Of a stretch of DNA of 64,000 nucleotides, positions 55,342 to 63,696 are shown piece by piece (the first letter of the stretch is position 1; each line of letters begins with the position of its first letter). The stretch covers positions 1,612,001 through 1,676,000 of the forward strand of contig NZ_JBKINJ010000001.1 in assembly GCF_046602855.1 (NCBI RefSeq), in the 5' to 3' direction. This stretch comes from Gracilimonas sp046602855 (lineage in GTDB: Bacteria > Bacteroidota > Rhodothermia > Balneolales > Balneolaceae). The notes beneath the pieces were generated by a model. The model was given only the letters and a program-made list of their open reading frames with translations. It did no database searches and had not been told where the DNA came from. Both the position numbers and the translations under genes were made by a program.

Positions 55342-56337
55342 ATGTCGGTATCCAATAACTCTAATCAGAACCCAAAAACTATGACACCAACGTTAAAAGG
55401 ACCTGATCTTGATGATGTTAAAACAGCCCAACAGATCATAAAAAAATATGCTAATCGTACACCGATCTTCACTAGCAAAAGCGTGGATAAAAGAGCGAGT
55501 GCGAATATCTTTTTCAAATGCGAGAATTTTCAAAAAGTAGGCGCCTTTAAATTCAGGGGAGCATGTAATGCAGTCTTTTCGCTGAGTGAGGAAGAAGCCC
55601 GAAAGGGAGTAGCCACTCATTCATCCGGTAATCATGCCCAAGCTGTCGCTCTTGCTGCAAAAATCCGGGGTATTCCGGCCTACGTAGTAATGCCTGAAAA
55701 TGCCCCCAAAGTAAAAGTTAAGGCTGTTAAGGGTTATAGAGCTAAGGTTACTTTTTGTGAGTCCACACTGGAAGCACGAGAAACAACGCTTGAGGAAGTT
55801 GTACAAAAAACCGGGGCTACATTCATTCATCCTTATGATGATGCCCGTGTAATTGCGGGGCAAGGAACAGCAGCTATCGAATTACTCGAAGACAAACCAG
55901 ACCTTGACTTGATCATCACCCCGGTGGGCGGCGGTGGACTCCTGAGCGGCACATCCATTTCGGCAAAGGCCATTAAGCCCAATATAAAAGTGATTGGAGC
56001 CGAACCGGAAATGGCAGACGATGCCTATCGATCGTTTAAAGCAGGTAGACTTATTCCTGTCAAAGATCCTAACACGGTCGCTGATGGATTAAGAACGTCG
56101 TTGGGACAATTGCCTTTTTCCATCATCACAAATAATGTAGATGACATAGCCACGGTCAGTGAAGATTCTATAATTGAATCAATGCGGTTTATATGGGAGC
56201 GTATGAACATGATCATTGAAGCTTCTTGTGCGGTACCCGTGGCGGCTGTATTTGATAAAAAAATTGAAATCGATGGGAAAAAAGTTGGTATCATCATCAC
56301 AGGTGGAAATGTGGATCTCGATAATTTACCTTGGTGA
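55342..56337 (+). CDS. Threonine/serine dehydratase (PLP-dependent, serine racemase-like)
   Basis: 331 residues of fold-type II. The PLP-binding Lys is Lys70 in VGAFKFRGA; HSSGNHAQAVALAA binds the substrate carboxylate; GGGGLLSG binds the cofactor phosphate. The length without a C-terminal ACT domain fits the catabolic/serine-racemase type, not the feedback-inhibited biosynthetic IlvA. It makes 2-oxobutyrate from threonine or pyruvate from serine, or racemises serine; the sequence does not decide. An ATG at 55381 is an alternative start, 13 codons downstream. Confidence 0.88.
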   Translation: MSVSNNSNQNPKTMTPTLKGPDLDDVKTAQQIIKKYANRTPIFTSKSVDKRASANIFFKCENFQKVGAFKFRGACNAVFSLSEEEARKGVATHSSGNHAQAVALAAKIRGIPAYVVMPENAPKVKVKAVKGYRAKVTFCESTLEARETTLEEVVQKTGATFIHPYDDARVIAGQGTAAIELLEDKPDLDLIITPVGGGGLLSGTSISAKAIKPNIKVIGAEPEMADDAYRSFKAGRLIPVKDPNTVADGLRTSLGQLPFSIITNNVDDIATVSEDSIIESMRFIWERMNMIIEASCAVPVAAVFDKKIEIDGKKVGIIITGGNVDLDNLPW

Positions 56338-56396
56338 AATTTTAGCAATTTGAAACTTTTGCCCTCATTTTACGTCTTTAATGAAAATATTTGATC

Positions 56397-57131
56397 ATGG
56401 GACAAAAAAATAAATACAATAATTACTCCTTCGAATCAGAAATAGATGGATATGCTGACCACGATCCGAACTTTGATCTAGACGAGTACATCCGCAAAAT
56501 GAGCGGCGAGGAACAAATGTTAACCTCTCAGCAATATGAGGAAGAAGAGGATGACAGATCACAATTCAAAAATGCTATTCTCATATTTATAGTTTTTGCA
56601 GCTTCATATTTATGGATCAATGACTGGAATATGAGTCAGACCTGGAACAGTATATTTGGCAGTGATGAGGCTGCCTTCGTTTCATCTTCTGAAGTTCCTT
56701 CTGTTGACATCCCAACAATACCTTCCATTCCCGTTAACCCAATGGCACCCGGTGAAGTTAACTCACAGGAATTCACAGAATTTCTGGCAGCTGCACAATC
56801 AAACGGAGCAGCACGGTTTTACAGTAATATCGCCCTGCAAACTATGTATGAATCTGGCGTTACGATGGAATATCTCAAACAGCTTGTGGCTGCCGGCATT
56901 ACTGATCAGTCCTTTCCCGCAGTCATAGCATATCACGAAAGTGGTGTAACAATGGAATATCTTTTTCTATTGAAGGAATCCGGATATCTGACAAACCTTT
57001 CCTTCCCTGCAGTGATTGCCTATTTCGAAAGTGGCGTAACCGTTGAATATTTGGATCAGCTAAATGAAAATGATTTATTACAAGGAATGAACTACCCCGA
57101 AGTAGTAAATGCTTATAAATCTGATAACTAA
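56397..57131 (+). CDS. Membrane-anchored protein with short helical repeats
   Basis: 244 residues from ATG 56397 (a TTG two codons upstream is less likely). An acidic cytoplasmic N-terminus (about 55 residues) precedes one membrane helix (AILIFIVFAASYLWI), a Ser/Pro linker, then three to four copies of a 28-residue helical unit: LQTMYESGVTMEYLKQLVAA, FPAVIAYHESGVTMEYLFLL, FPAVIAYFESGVTVEYLDQL, ending YPEVVNAY. The repeat resembles GVTxEYLxxL-type repeats seen in other FCB and Acidobacteria membrane proteins. Function unknown; a protein-binding scaffold on the outer face is inferred. Confidence 0.75.
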   Translation: MGQKNKYNNYSFESEIDGYADHDPNFDLDEYIRKMSGEEQMLTSQQYEEEEDDRSQFKNAILIFIVFAASYLWINDWNMSQTWNSIFGSDEAAFVSSSEVPSVDIPTIPSIPVNPMAPGEVNSQEFTEFLAAAQSNGAARFYSNIALQTMYESGVTMEYLKQLVAAGITDQSFPAVIAYHESGVTMEYLFLLKESGYLTNLSFPAVIAYFESGVTVEYLDQLNENDLLQGMNYPEVVNAYKSDN

Positions 57132-57145
57132 GCTGTCTTGATCTA

Positions 57146-58924
57146 TCAAAACACGTTTTTCGACTCATCCAGATCCCGGAATTGCAACTCATATAGATGA
57201 CTATATAATCCGTTCAGTTGTATAAGTTCAAGGTGAGTCCCCTCTTCTACTATCCTCCCTTCATCCATGACCAAAATTTTATCTGCATGCTGAACCGTTG
57301 ACAATCTATGTGCGATCACAAACGTTGTTCGGTTCTCCATAAGGCGATTTAAGGCTTCCTGAACCTGAGCCTCAGATTCGGAATCCAGTGATGAAGTAGC
57401 TTCATCCAACAAAAGTATAGCCGGATTTTTTAGAATTGCACGGGCTATAGCCAGTCTTTGCCGCTGACCGCCGCTGAGTTTTACTCCCTTCTCTCCAACT
57501 AGTGACTCATATCCTTGTTCAGTTTCCAGGATAAAATCATGTGCGTTTGCATCTTTAGCAGCCTGAATCATTTCTTCTTCACTTGCATCCAACTTTCCAT
57601 ACATGATGTTCTCACGAATGGTTGTTCCAAACAAATGCACCTCCTGTGGTACGATGGAAATATGTGCTCTAAGAGACTTAAACTTCACATCCTGAATATT
57701 GATTCCATCCACATAGATAGATCCCTTCTGAGGATCGTAGAATCTTGGGATCAAATTCAGAAAAGTAGTCTTCCCTGCTCCGCTCGGGCCCACGAGAGCT
57801 ACTGTCTTTCCCGCCTCAGCTTTGAAATCAATTCCCTTCAAAACATCTTTTCCTCCTTCATAACTAAACCAAAGGTCTTGAACCGTTACCTCCCCTGTTA
57901 CTGAATTTAATTCTACTGCATTTGGGTCGTTTTCTATCTCAGGAGTTTCCTCAAGTAACTCAAAGATACGTTCTGAAGCGCCTGCTGCGGTATTAACAGC
58001 TGTATAAAGCCTCGATGTTTGACTAATAGATCTTGAAATATTTAACGCATAGATTATAAAAGCTACCAAGTCTCCTGCAGTAAGCCTATCAGCTAAGACT
58101 TCCTTGCCTCCATACCAAAAGATGATGATCAATGTACTCATAAACATTATTCCCACACCTGACCAAAAAAACTGGGTGAGTACCACTTTCCTACGAGCGG
58201 TCGTGAACAACTTTTCAACAGCGTCTTTGTAGCGGCTTACTTCGTAATCTTCCCTAACAAAAGCTTTTACCAAACGCACGGCTCCTAGTGCATCTTCAGC
58301 TACGGCAGTAGAATCTGCCAGTTCATCTTGAATATCCTTAGAGAGATGTCGGATCTTTTGGCCAAAATATCTGGTGGCCAAAGTCACAAATGGTACCGTC
58401 AGAAAGATCACCATACTCAATCGCCAGTTTAAGATTACCATTAGAGATATGGAACCGATCAACGAAAATGTAATGGTAAGAAGCTGCGGAAGTGAATCAG
58501 TCAGTGCTGTACGTATCGACCCAACATCATTGGTAAGCCGCGAGGTGATCTCTCCCAACCGTCTTTCAGCAAAGAACTTGAAACCAAGCCGGTGAAGATG
58601 CTCATACACTTTTTTGCGCAGGTCAGTGATAACGCGTTCACCTACCCATTCTAAATGGTAATTCCCGAAAAAGGAAAATGCAGCTTGTAACACAAACAGA
58701 ACAAACAAAGCTATCGCTAGCCAATTCAAAAGCTCATTATTACCGGATTCAAAGACAGCATCCAGTAATTCTCGAAGTCCTAGAGGCACTGTCAGCCAAA
58801 TCGCTGAGGCTGCCAATGCCGCAACTGTTGCCATGTAAAACCGCAACCGATAGGGCTCACTTAAAGCAAAGATCTGTTTCAGTGTCAGCCAAAGCGATTT
58901 TATAGATTTATTCTTTTTTTGCAC
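57146..58924 (-). CDS. MsbA-type ABC exporter half-transporter
   Basis: 592 residues: six membrane helices (residues about 20-310), then a full ATPase domain with Walker A GPSGAGKTTFLNL, signature LSGGQRQRLAIARA, Walker B ILLLDEATSSLD and the H-loop IAHRLST. The order TM-NBD as a single half-transporter forms a homodimer that flips lipids, lipid A or drugs to the periplasmic side. Close to heterodimeric multidrug types as well; substrate not assigned. It is convergent with the helical-repeat gene, 14 bases away, so both messages may overlap. Confidence 0.93.
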   Translation of the reverse strand: MQKKNKSIKSLWLTLKQIFALSEPYRLRFYMATVAALAASAIWLTVPLGLRELLDAVFESGNNELLNWLAIALFVLFVLQAAFSFFGNYHLEWVGERVITDLRKKVYEHLHRLGFKFFAERRLGEITSRLTNDVGSIRTALTDSLPQLLTITFSLIGSISLMVILNWRLSMVIFLTVPFVTLATRYFGQKIRHLSKDIQDELADSTAVAEDALGAVRLVKAFVREDYEVSRYKDAVEKLFTTARRKVVLTQFFWSGVGIMFMSTLIIIFWYGGKEVLADRLTAGDLVAFIIYALNISRSISQTSRLYTAVNTAAGASERIFELLEETPEIENDPNAVELNSVTGEVTVQDLWFSYEGGKDVLKGIDFKAEAGKTVALVGPSGAGKTTFLNLIPRFYDPQKGSIYVDGINIQDVKFKSLRAHISIVPQEVHLFGTTIRENIMYGKLDASEEEMIQAAKDANAHDFILETEQGYESLVGEKGVKLSGGQRQRLAIARAILKNPAILLLDEATSSLDSESEAQVQEALNRLMENRTTFVIAHRLSTVQHADKILVMDEGRIVEEGTHLELIQLNGLYSHLYELQFRDLDESKNVF

Positions 58925-59051
58925 TTATATCTTTTTAGTATTTATTCACAATTTACCACTACAAGCTGTTTTTACTCAAAATAAATCAAAATATGACATG
59001 TATTTTTGGTCTCAAATCCCTATCTATCATATAAATTCAAAGGTGTTACAA

Positions 59052-59549
59052 ATGGATAGTGAAATACTGACGTGGATATTCCTTGTCGGAGGAATACTTT
59101 TGATCTTTCTTGAGGCAATACTACCCGGCGGTGTCGCCATATTACTTGGGTTAAGTGGCTTAGGTGTAGGTATTCTGCGATATTTTGGCTTTTTAGAGGA
59201 TCCGCTGACTGCCACCTTTATCTGGTTGTTCTCATCTACCATATTAACGATAGCTATTAGACCTTTCATCAACAAATATTTCAAAGGTGAAAGCTCCTAT
59301 AAATTAGCCGATGAGGATTTCGAAGCCATGGATCAGATCGCAGAAGTAGTTGAACCGATCAATGAACTCAGCAATGAGGGACGAATTCGCTTTCAGGGAA
59401 TTTCATGGCAAGCCCGCTCAATGGATGGAAAAATACCAGAGGGAGTGCAGGTCAGGATCAAATACCGGGATAACACCACCTGGATCGTTGAACCGGTAGA
59501 TATCATAGAATCCCCTAAGGACCAACTTAAAGACTCAAACAAAAACTAA
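59052..59549 (+). CDS. NfeD-family membrane protein (short type)
   Basis: 165 residues from ATG 59052, supported by AAAGGTG eight bases upstream; an ATG 18 codons earlier (58998) would add a non-typical extension. Four membrane helices start ILTWIFLVGGILLIFLEA, then a C-terminal OB-fold NfeD domain (EGRIRFQGISWQARS, QVRIKYRDNTTWIVEPV). It lacks the N-terminal protease domain of long NfeD proteins. Short NfeD proteins partner with SPFH proteins, whose genes follow directly. Role: membrane microdomain organisation or protein quality control. Confidence 0.9.
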   Translation: MDSEILTWIFLVGGILLIFLEAILPGGVAILLGLSGLGVGILRYFGFLEDPLTATFIWLFSSTILTIAIRPFINKYFKGESSYKLADEDFEAMDQIAEVVEPINELSNEGRIRFQGISWQARSMDGKIPEGVQVRIKYRDNTTWIVEPVDIIESPKDQLKDSNKN

Positions 59550-59550
59550 T

Positions 59551-60495
59551 ATGTGGACCACTTTTTTAGTCATCATCGTTTTATCCTATTTCGTACTCAC
59601 GAGGTTATTTCAGATCGTGGAGTTTCGAGAAGAGGTTATTCAGGAACGTCTTGGCAAGTACAAGAAAACCCTTAAACCAGGTTTTCATTTTTTGATCCCT
59701 TTTGTCGATCGCCCGGCCTATAGTCAAGAAATGCGGGAGCAAGTATTGGATGTTCCTAGCCAAACCTGTATCACCAAAGATAACATTGAGGTAGCCGTTG
59801 ACGGACTTGTCTATCTAAAAGTTATGAATTCTCATAAAGCCAGTTACGGTATTTCCGATTATCAGGCAGCAGCAGTAAATCTGGCTCAAACAACCATGCG
59901 GAGCGAGATCGGTAAAATGACGCTTGATGATACTTTTTCTGAGCGGGAAAAAATGAATGAGAATATCGTCCGGGAAATTGACAAGGCGGCTGATCCGTGG
60001 GGGATCAAAGTGATGCGATATGAGCTCAAAAATATTCGGCCTTCCGGGGAGATCATTGATACAATGGAAAGACAGATGGAAGCCGAGCGTGAGAAACGTG
60101 CTGAGATCACCAACTCCGAAGGACATCGTCAGGCCCGTATTTATGAATCTGAAGGAGAACAGCAAAGTCAGGTTTTGGTATCTGAGGCGAACAGGCAAAA
60201 GCGCATCAACGAAGCTAAAGGACGGGCAAAAGAGATAGAGCTAATAGCAACGGCAACTGCTAAGGGATTACGAAGAGTGGCTGAGGCCATTGAACGTCCC
60301 GCCGGAGAGCTTGCCGTGAAAACGAAATTAGTTGAGCAATACATCAAGCAGTTCGGGAATATTATCAAAAAGTCCAATGTATCCGTGCTTCCAACTGAAA
60401 CTGCCAACCTGAAAACCTTTTTTGAGGGTGTAAGTACCATCAGCGATCACACCAAAGATTCAGGCTCATCAAATAAAATTAAATCGAGTAATTAA
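59551..60495 (+). CDS. SPFH/stomatin-like protein, paralog 1
   Basis: 314 residues: an N-terminal membrane anchor (FLVIIVLSYFVLTRLF), the SPFH/Band 7 domain (VQERLGKYKKTLKPGFHFLIP-type start, AAVNLAQTTMRSEIGKMTLDD), and a C-terminal coiled coil rich in Glu and Ala. It starts one base after the NfeD stop. SPFH proteins form large ring-like membrane assemblies, often around proteases. A tandem paralog follows after 11 bases. Confidence 0.92.
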   Translation: MWTTFLVIIVLSYFVLTRLFQIVEFREEVIQERLGKYKKTLKPGFHFLIPFVDRPAYSQEMREQVLDVPSQTCITKDNIEVAVDGLVYLKVMNSHKASYGISDYQAAAVNLAQTTMRSEIGKMTLDDTFSEREKMNENIVREIDKAADPWGIKVMRYELKNIRPSGEIIDTMERQMEAEREKRAEITNSEGHRQARIYESEGEQQSQVLVSEANRQKRINEAKGRAKEIELIATATAKGLRRVAEAIERPAGELAVKTKLVEQYIKQFGNIIKKSNVSVLPTETANLKTFFEGVSTISDHTKDSGSSNKIKSSN

Positions 60496-60506
60496 GGATC
60501 ATCACC

Positions 60507-61451
60507 ATGGAAATTTTTGAGACTATCAGTAAAGTATTATTGGGAATATTCTCCATCTACGTGATGTATCAATTTGTCCGCTCCCTGCGCCTTGTGCCCA
60601 ATCAGTTTGCCTTTATAGTGGAACGACTTGGTAATTATCACAAAACATTGGGACCCGGATTTCACGCTCTCATCCCCTTCATCGACAAAGTAGTTTATAA
60701 GCAGGATCTTAGGGAAGAAACCATTGAAGTGGAACCACAGGAGTGCTTCACTAAAGACAATGTTAAGGTTGAAGTTGACGGAGTGATCTATCTCAGTGTA
60801 ATGGATCCTGTAAACGCCAGTTATGGCATCACTGACTACCGTTATGCCGCAGTTCAGCTTGCACAGACCACTACACGTTCGGTACTGGGAAATATGGAGT
60901 TGGATCAAACTTTTGAAGAACGAGCCTCTATGAGTCGTGAAGTGGTCAAAGTACTGAGTGAGGTTGAACAACTATGGGGGATCAAAGTCCACAGATATGA
61001 GATCAAGAATATCATGACACCGCGCACCGTTCAAAAAGCAATGGAGCGGCAAATGACTGCCGAACGTGATCGGCGAGCAATTATAGCCAAATCTGAAGGT
61101 GTAAAAGGCTCTAAAGTGAATGATGCTGAAGGTGTCAGAACTGAGATCATCAACATTTCGGAAGCTGAAATGCAGCGCAGGATCAACGAAGCAGAAGGAT
61201 ATGCTGAAGAGATCTTGTCCATTGCCGAGGCCACTGCCAAATCCATCGAAGAAGTAGCTGATGCCCTCGCCCAGCCTAAAGGGGCCGAAGCTATGAAACT
61301 GCAGCTTTCAGAGAAATACCTCGACGTATTATCCGGATTAGGTCGTACTGAAAACAGCGTAATATTGCCTAAGGATATCTCGAATTATGAAGCTTTGATG
61401 GAGGGGCTTTCTCTAAAAGATCTGGATGAGAATAAGGGGAAGGAGGAGTAG
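60507..61451 (+). CDS. SPFH/stomatin-like protein, paralog 2
   Basis: 314 residues, the same length and layout as the gene before it: anchor (VLLGIFSIYVMYQFVRSL), SPFH domain (FIVERLGNYHKTLGPGFHAL), QLAQTTTRSVLGNMELDQ, and a helical tail with an acidic C-terminus (KDLDENKGKEE). Sequence between the two paralogs is clearly diverged, so the duplication is old and the pair probably forms a mixed assembly. It ends the NfeD-SPFH-SPFH unit. Confidence 0.92.
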   Translation: MEIFETISKVLLGIFSIYVMYQFVRSLRLVPNQFAFIVERLGNYHKTLGPGFHALIPFIDKVVYKQDLREETIEVEPQECFTKDNVKVEVDGVIYLSVMDPVNASYGITDYRYAAVQLAQTTTRSVLGNMELDQTFEERASMSREVVKVLSEVEQLWGIKVHRYEIKNIMTPRTVQKAMERQMTAERDRRAIIAKSEGVKGSKVNDAEGVRTEIINISEAEMQRRINEAEGYAEEILSIAEATAKSIEEVADALAQPKGAEAMKLQLSEKYLDVLSGLGRTENSVILPKDISNYEALMEGLSLKDLDENKGKEE

Positions 61452-61798
61452 CTGATGCTCAGCCTGACGGATTATCTGTCAGATCGGGTTACTAAACATT
61501 CCATGCAGGCTCCTAACCCTGTCTCTATCGCTGCGGCAAGTAGAACCGCATTACAATACTTTTTTCACGGGCGTAGGGCAAGGGCACGTCGTGGTGAGAA
61601 ATTTGGCTGTTACAGCCTTTTTTATTGGCTTGGTTCGAAAGCAACATCATAATTTGTATAAGCGTCTGCCTCCCTGATAATCGCGGTAAAGTCAGCATGG
61701 GTGCCCAAGGTTTTTCTGAAACAACCTTCACATTTATTTATATTTAATATTCTGAAAAGCAGTTATTCAATAACATCAATTTCAAAAATAATTCACTC
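61452..61798 (+). other. Structured gene-free stretch behind the SPFH operon
   Basis: 347 bases. It holds three small hairpins: CTGAC/GTCAG (61464-61482), TGCGG/CCGCA (61532-61550) and GGCTG/CAGCC (61605-61617). The last is followed by six T and looks like a terminator. A 65-codon frame at 61455-61652 (ATGCTCAGC start) is unsupported. The GC content is higher than nearby spacers. Possible long 3' UTR or small RNA. Confidence 0.4.
61605..61623 (+). terminator. Candidate terminator of the NfeD-SPFH operon or of a small RNA
   Basis: GGCTG-tta-CAGCC followed by TTTTTT, 154 bases after the last SPFH stop. The stem is short. Confidence 0.5.
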
Positions 61799-63535
61799 AT
61801 GGACCCATTAGATTCGGCTGTACAAAATAAAATCAACCAATGGCTTTCCGGCAGCTATGATGACGATACTAAAGCTGAGATCCAGGAGAAATTAGATGCA
61901 GAGAAATTTGATGAACTAACCGATGCATTTTACAAAGATCTCGAATTTGGAACCGGTGGATTACGGGGAATCATGGGTGTCGGCTCAAATCGTGTAAACA
62001 AATATACTTTTGGAATGGCCACTCAGGGACTATCCAACTTTCTGAAAAAACAATATCAGGATGAAGAGATTAGCGTTGTAATTGCACACGACTGTCGAAA
62101 TAATTCAGTGCAACTAGCCAATGTGGTGGCAAACGTTTTTTCCGCTAACGGGATAAAGGTATATTTTTTTGATGCCCTCCGTCCAACTCCTGAACTGTCC
62201 TACGCCATTCGCGAACTCGGCTGTAAAAGCGGAGTGATGCTTACGGCCTCTCACAACCCTAAAGAATATAATGGCTACAAAGCGTACGGTGCTGATGGAG
62301 GTCAATTGGTGGCCCCACAGGATAAAATGGTGATGGAGGAAGTGCAAAGCATCGCCTCGGTTGATGAGGTAAAATTTGAGCGTAACAATGACCTCATTGA
62401 AATGATCGGTGCTGATATGGATGAAAAGTATTTGAATGAATTGGTAAGTTTGTCTGTATCGAAAGATGCCATTAAACGTCAAAAGGATATGAAGATCGTC
62501 TTCTCACCTATCCACGGGACCTCCCGGAAATTGGTTCCCGATGTACTTGAAAGATTTGGGTTTGAGAATTTAATATTGGTGGAAGAGCAAATGACAGCCG
62601 ACGGTGACTTCCCTACAGTGGTTTATCCTAATCCTGAAGAAAAAGAAGCTCTGAATATGGCATTGGAAAAGGCCAGAGACACGGGTGCGGACCTGGTAAT
62701 GGCTACCGACCCAGATGCCGATCGCGTAGGAATAGCCGTTCGAAATACAGAAGGAGAATTGGTTCTTCTAAACGGAAACCAAACCGGATCACTCCTTATC
62801 AACTACATGCTCGAAGCTTGGGAAAAAGCCGGCAAGATCACCGGAAATGAATATATTGTTAAAACAGTCGTCACCTCTTACATCATCGATCGTATTGCAG
62901 ATAAAAAAGGTGTAGAGTGTTTCAATACCCTAACAGGTTTCAAATATATCGGTGAGTTAATGACCAAACTTGAAGGCAAAAAGCAATTTATTGCCGGCGG
63001 TGAGGAAAGCTACGGATATTTGGTTGGAGACCATGTGCGAGATAAAGATGCAGTGATCTCGTGTGCCATGATAGCTGAAATGGCAGCTTTTTATAAAGAC
63101 CAAGGGAGCAGCTTGTACGAAGCTTTGCTTGATATGTACGTTGAATACGGCCTTTTTCGTGAAGATCTAAAATCTGTTTACAAAAAAGGAAAATCAGGTG
63201 CCGAAGAGATCAAGAAAATGATGATGAACTTCAGGGCAAATCCACCAGAGAAATTGGCTGGTTCTCAGGTTGTTATCATTAAGGATTATCAAAGCTCAAA
63301 GGAGAAGAATATTGCTACCGGGGAGGTTACCGATATCGACCTGCCGAAATCTAACGTGTTGCAATTCATAACTGAAGACGGAAGCATTGTTTCTGTTCGG
63401 CCATCAGGAACCGAACCCAAGATCAAATTCTACTGCAGTGTCAACGTAAATCTTATGAGTGCTGATGATTATAGCCCTGCGGTGGCAACATTAGATAAAA
63501 AAATTGATGTAATGATCGAAGCTCTCAGTTCATAA
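61799..63535 (+). CDS. Phospho-sugar mutase (phosphoglucomutase/phosphomannomutase family)
   Basis: 578 residues, the length of the bacterial PGM2-like class. Active-site Ser is in MLTASHNPKEYNGYKAYG; DPDADRVG binds Mg; GGEESYGYLVG recognises the sugar; RPSGTEPKIKFY binds the phosphate. It interconverts sugar-1- and 6-phosphates of glucose or mannose for glycogen, cell wall or EPS. Hexose preference cannot be read from the motifs. Upstream 347 bases are gene-free, so it is likely monocistronic. Confidence 0.93.
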   Translation: MDPLDSAVQNKINQWLSGSYDDDTKAEIQEKLDAEKFDELTDAFYKDLEFGTGGLRGIMGVGSNRVNKYTFGMATQGLSNFLKKQYQDEEISVVIAHDCRNNSVQLANVVANVFSANGIKVYFFDALRPTPELSYAIRELGCKSGVMLTASHNPKEYNGYKAYGADGGQLVAPQDKMVMEEVQSIASVDEVKFERNNDLIEMIGADMDEKYLNELVSLSVSKDAIKRQKDMKIVFSPIHGTSRKLVPDVLERFGFENLILVEEQMTADGDFPTVVYPNPEEKEALNMALEKARDTGADLVMATDPDADRVGIAVRNTEGELVLLNGNQTGSLLINYMLEAWEKAGKITGNEYIVKTVVTSYIIDRIADKKGVECFNTLTGFKYIGELMTKLEGKKQFIAGGEESYGYLVGDHVRDKDAVISCAMIAEMAAFYKDQGSSLYEALLDMYVEYGLFREDLKSVYKKGKSGAEEIKKMMMNFRANPPEKLAGSQVVIIKDYQSSKEKNIATGEVTDIDLPKSNVLQFITEDGSIVSVRPSGTEPKIKFYCSVNVNLMSADDYSPAVATLDKKIDVMIEALSS

Positions 63536-63696
63536 CACAACAAATTATCATAAGACTCTTGATAGTTCTTTACTTTAATTGTCAAACCCTCTTAATTGGA
63601 GTAGAAATTCACAGCCTTTTCAGGGAACACTGAGCCTCTAAATATGTTGTGATATATAGATATATTAATACAGCTTAATAAAAAAAGGATTTATAA

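Noticed and set aside
61455..61652. 65-codon frame ATGCTCAGC... after the SPFH operon
   Set aside because: No protein-like composition, no family similarity that I recognise, and it runs through the terminator hairpin at 61605-61623.
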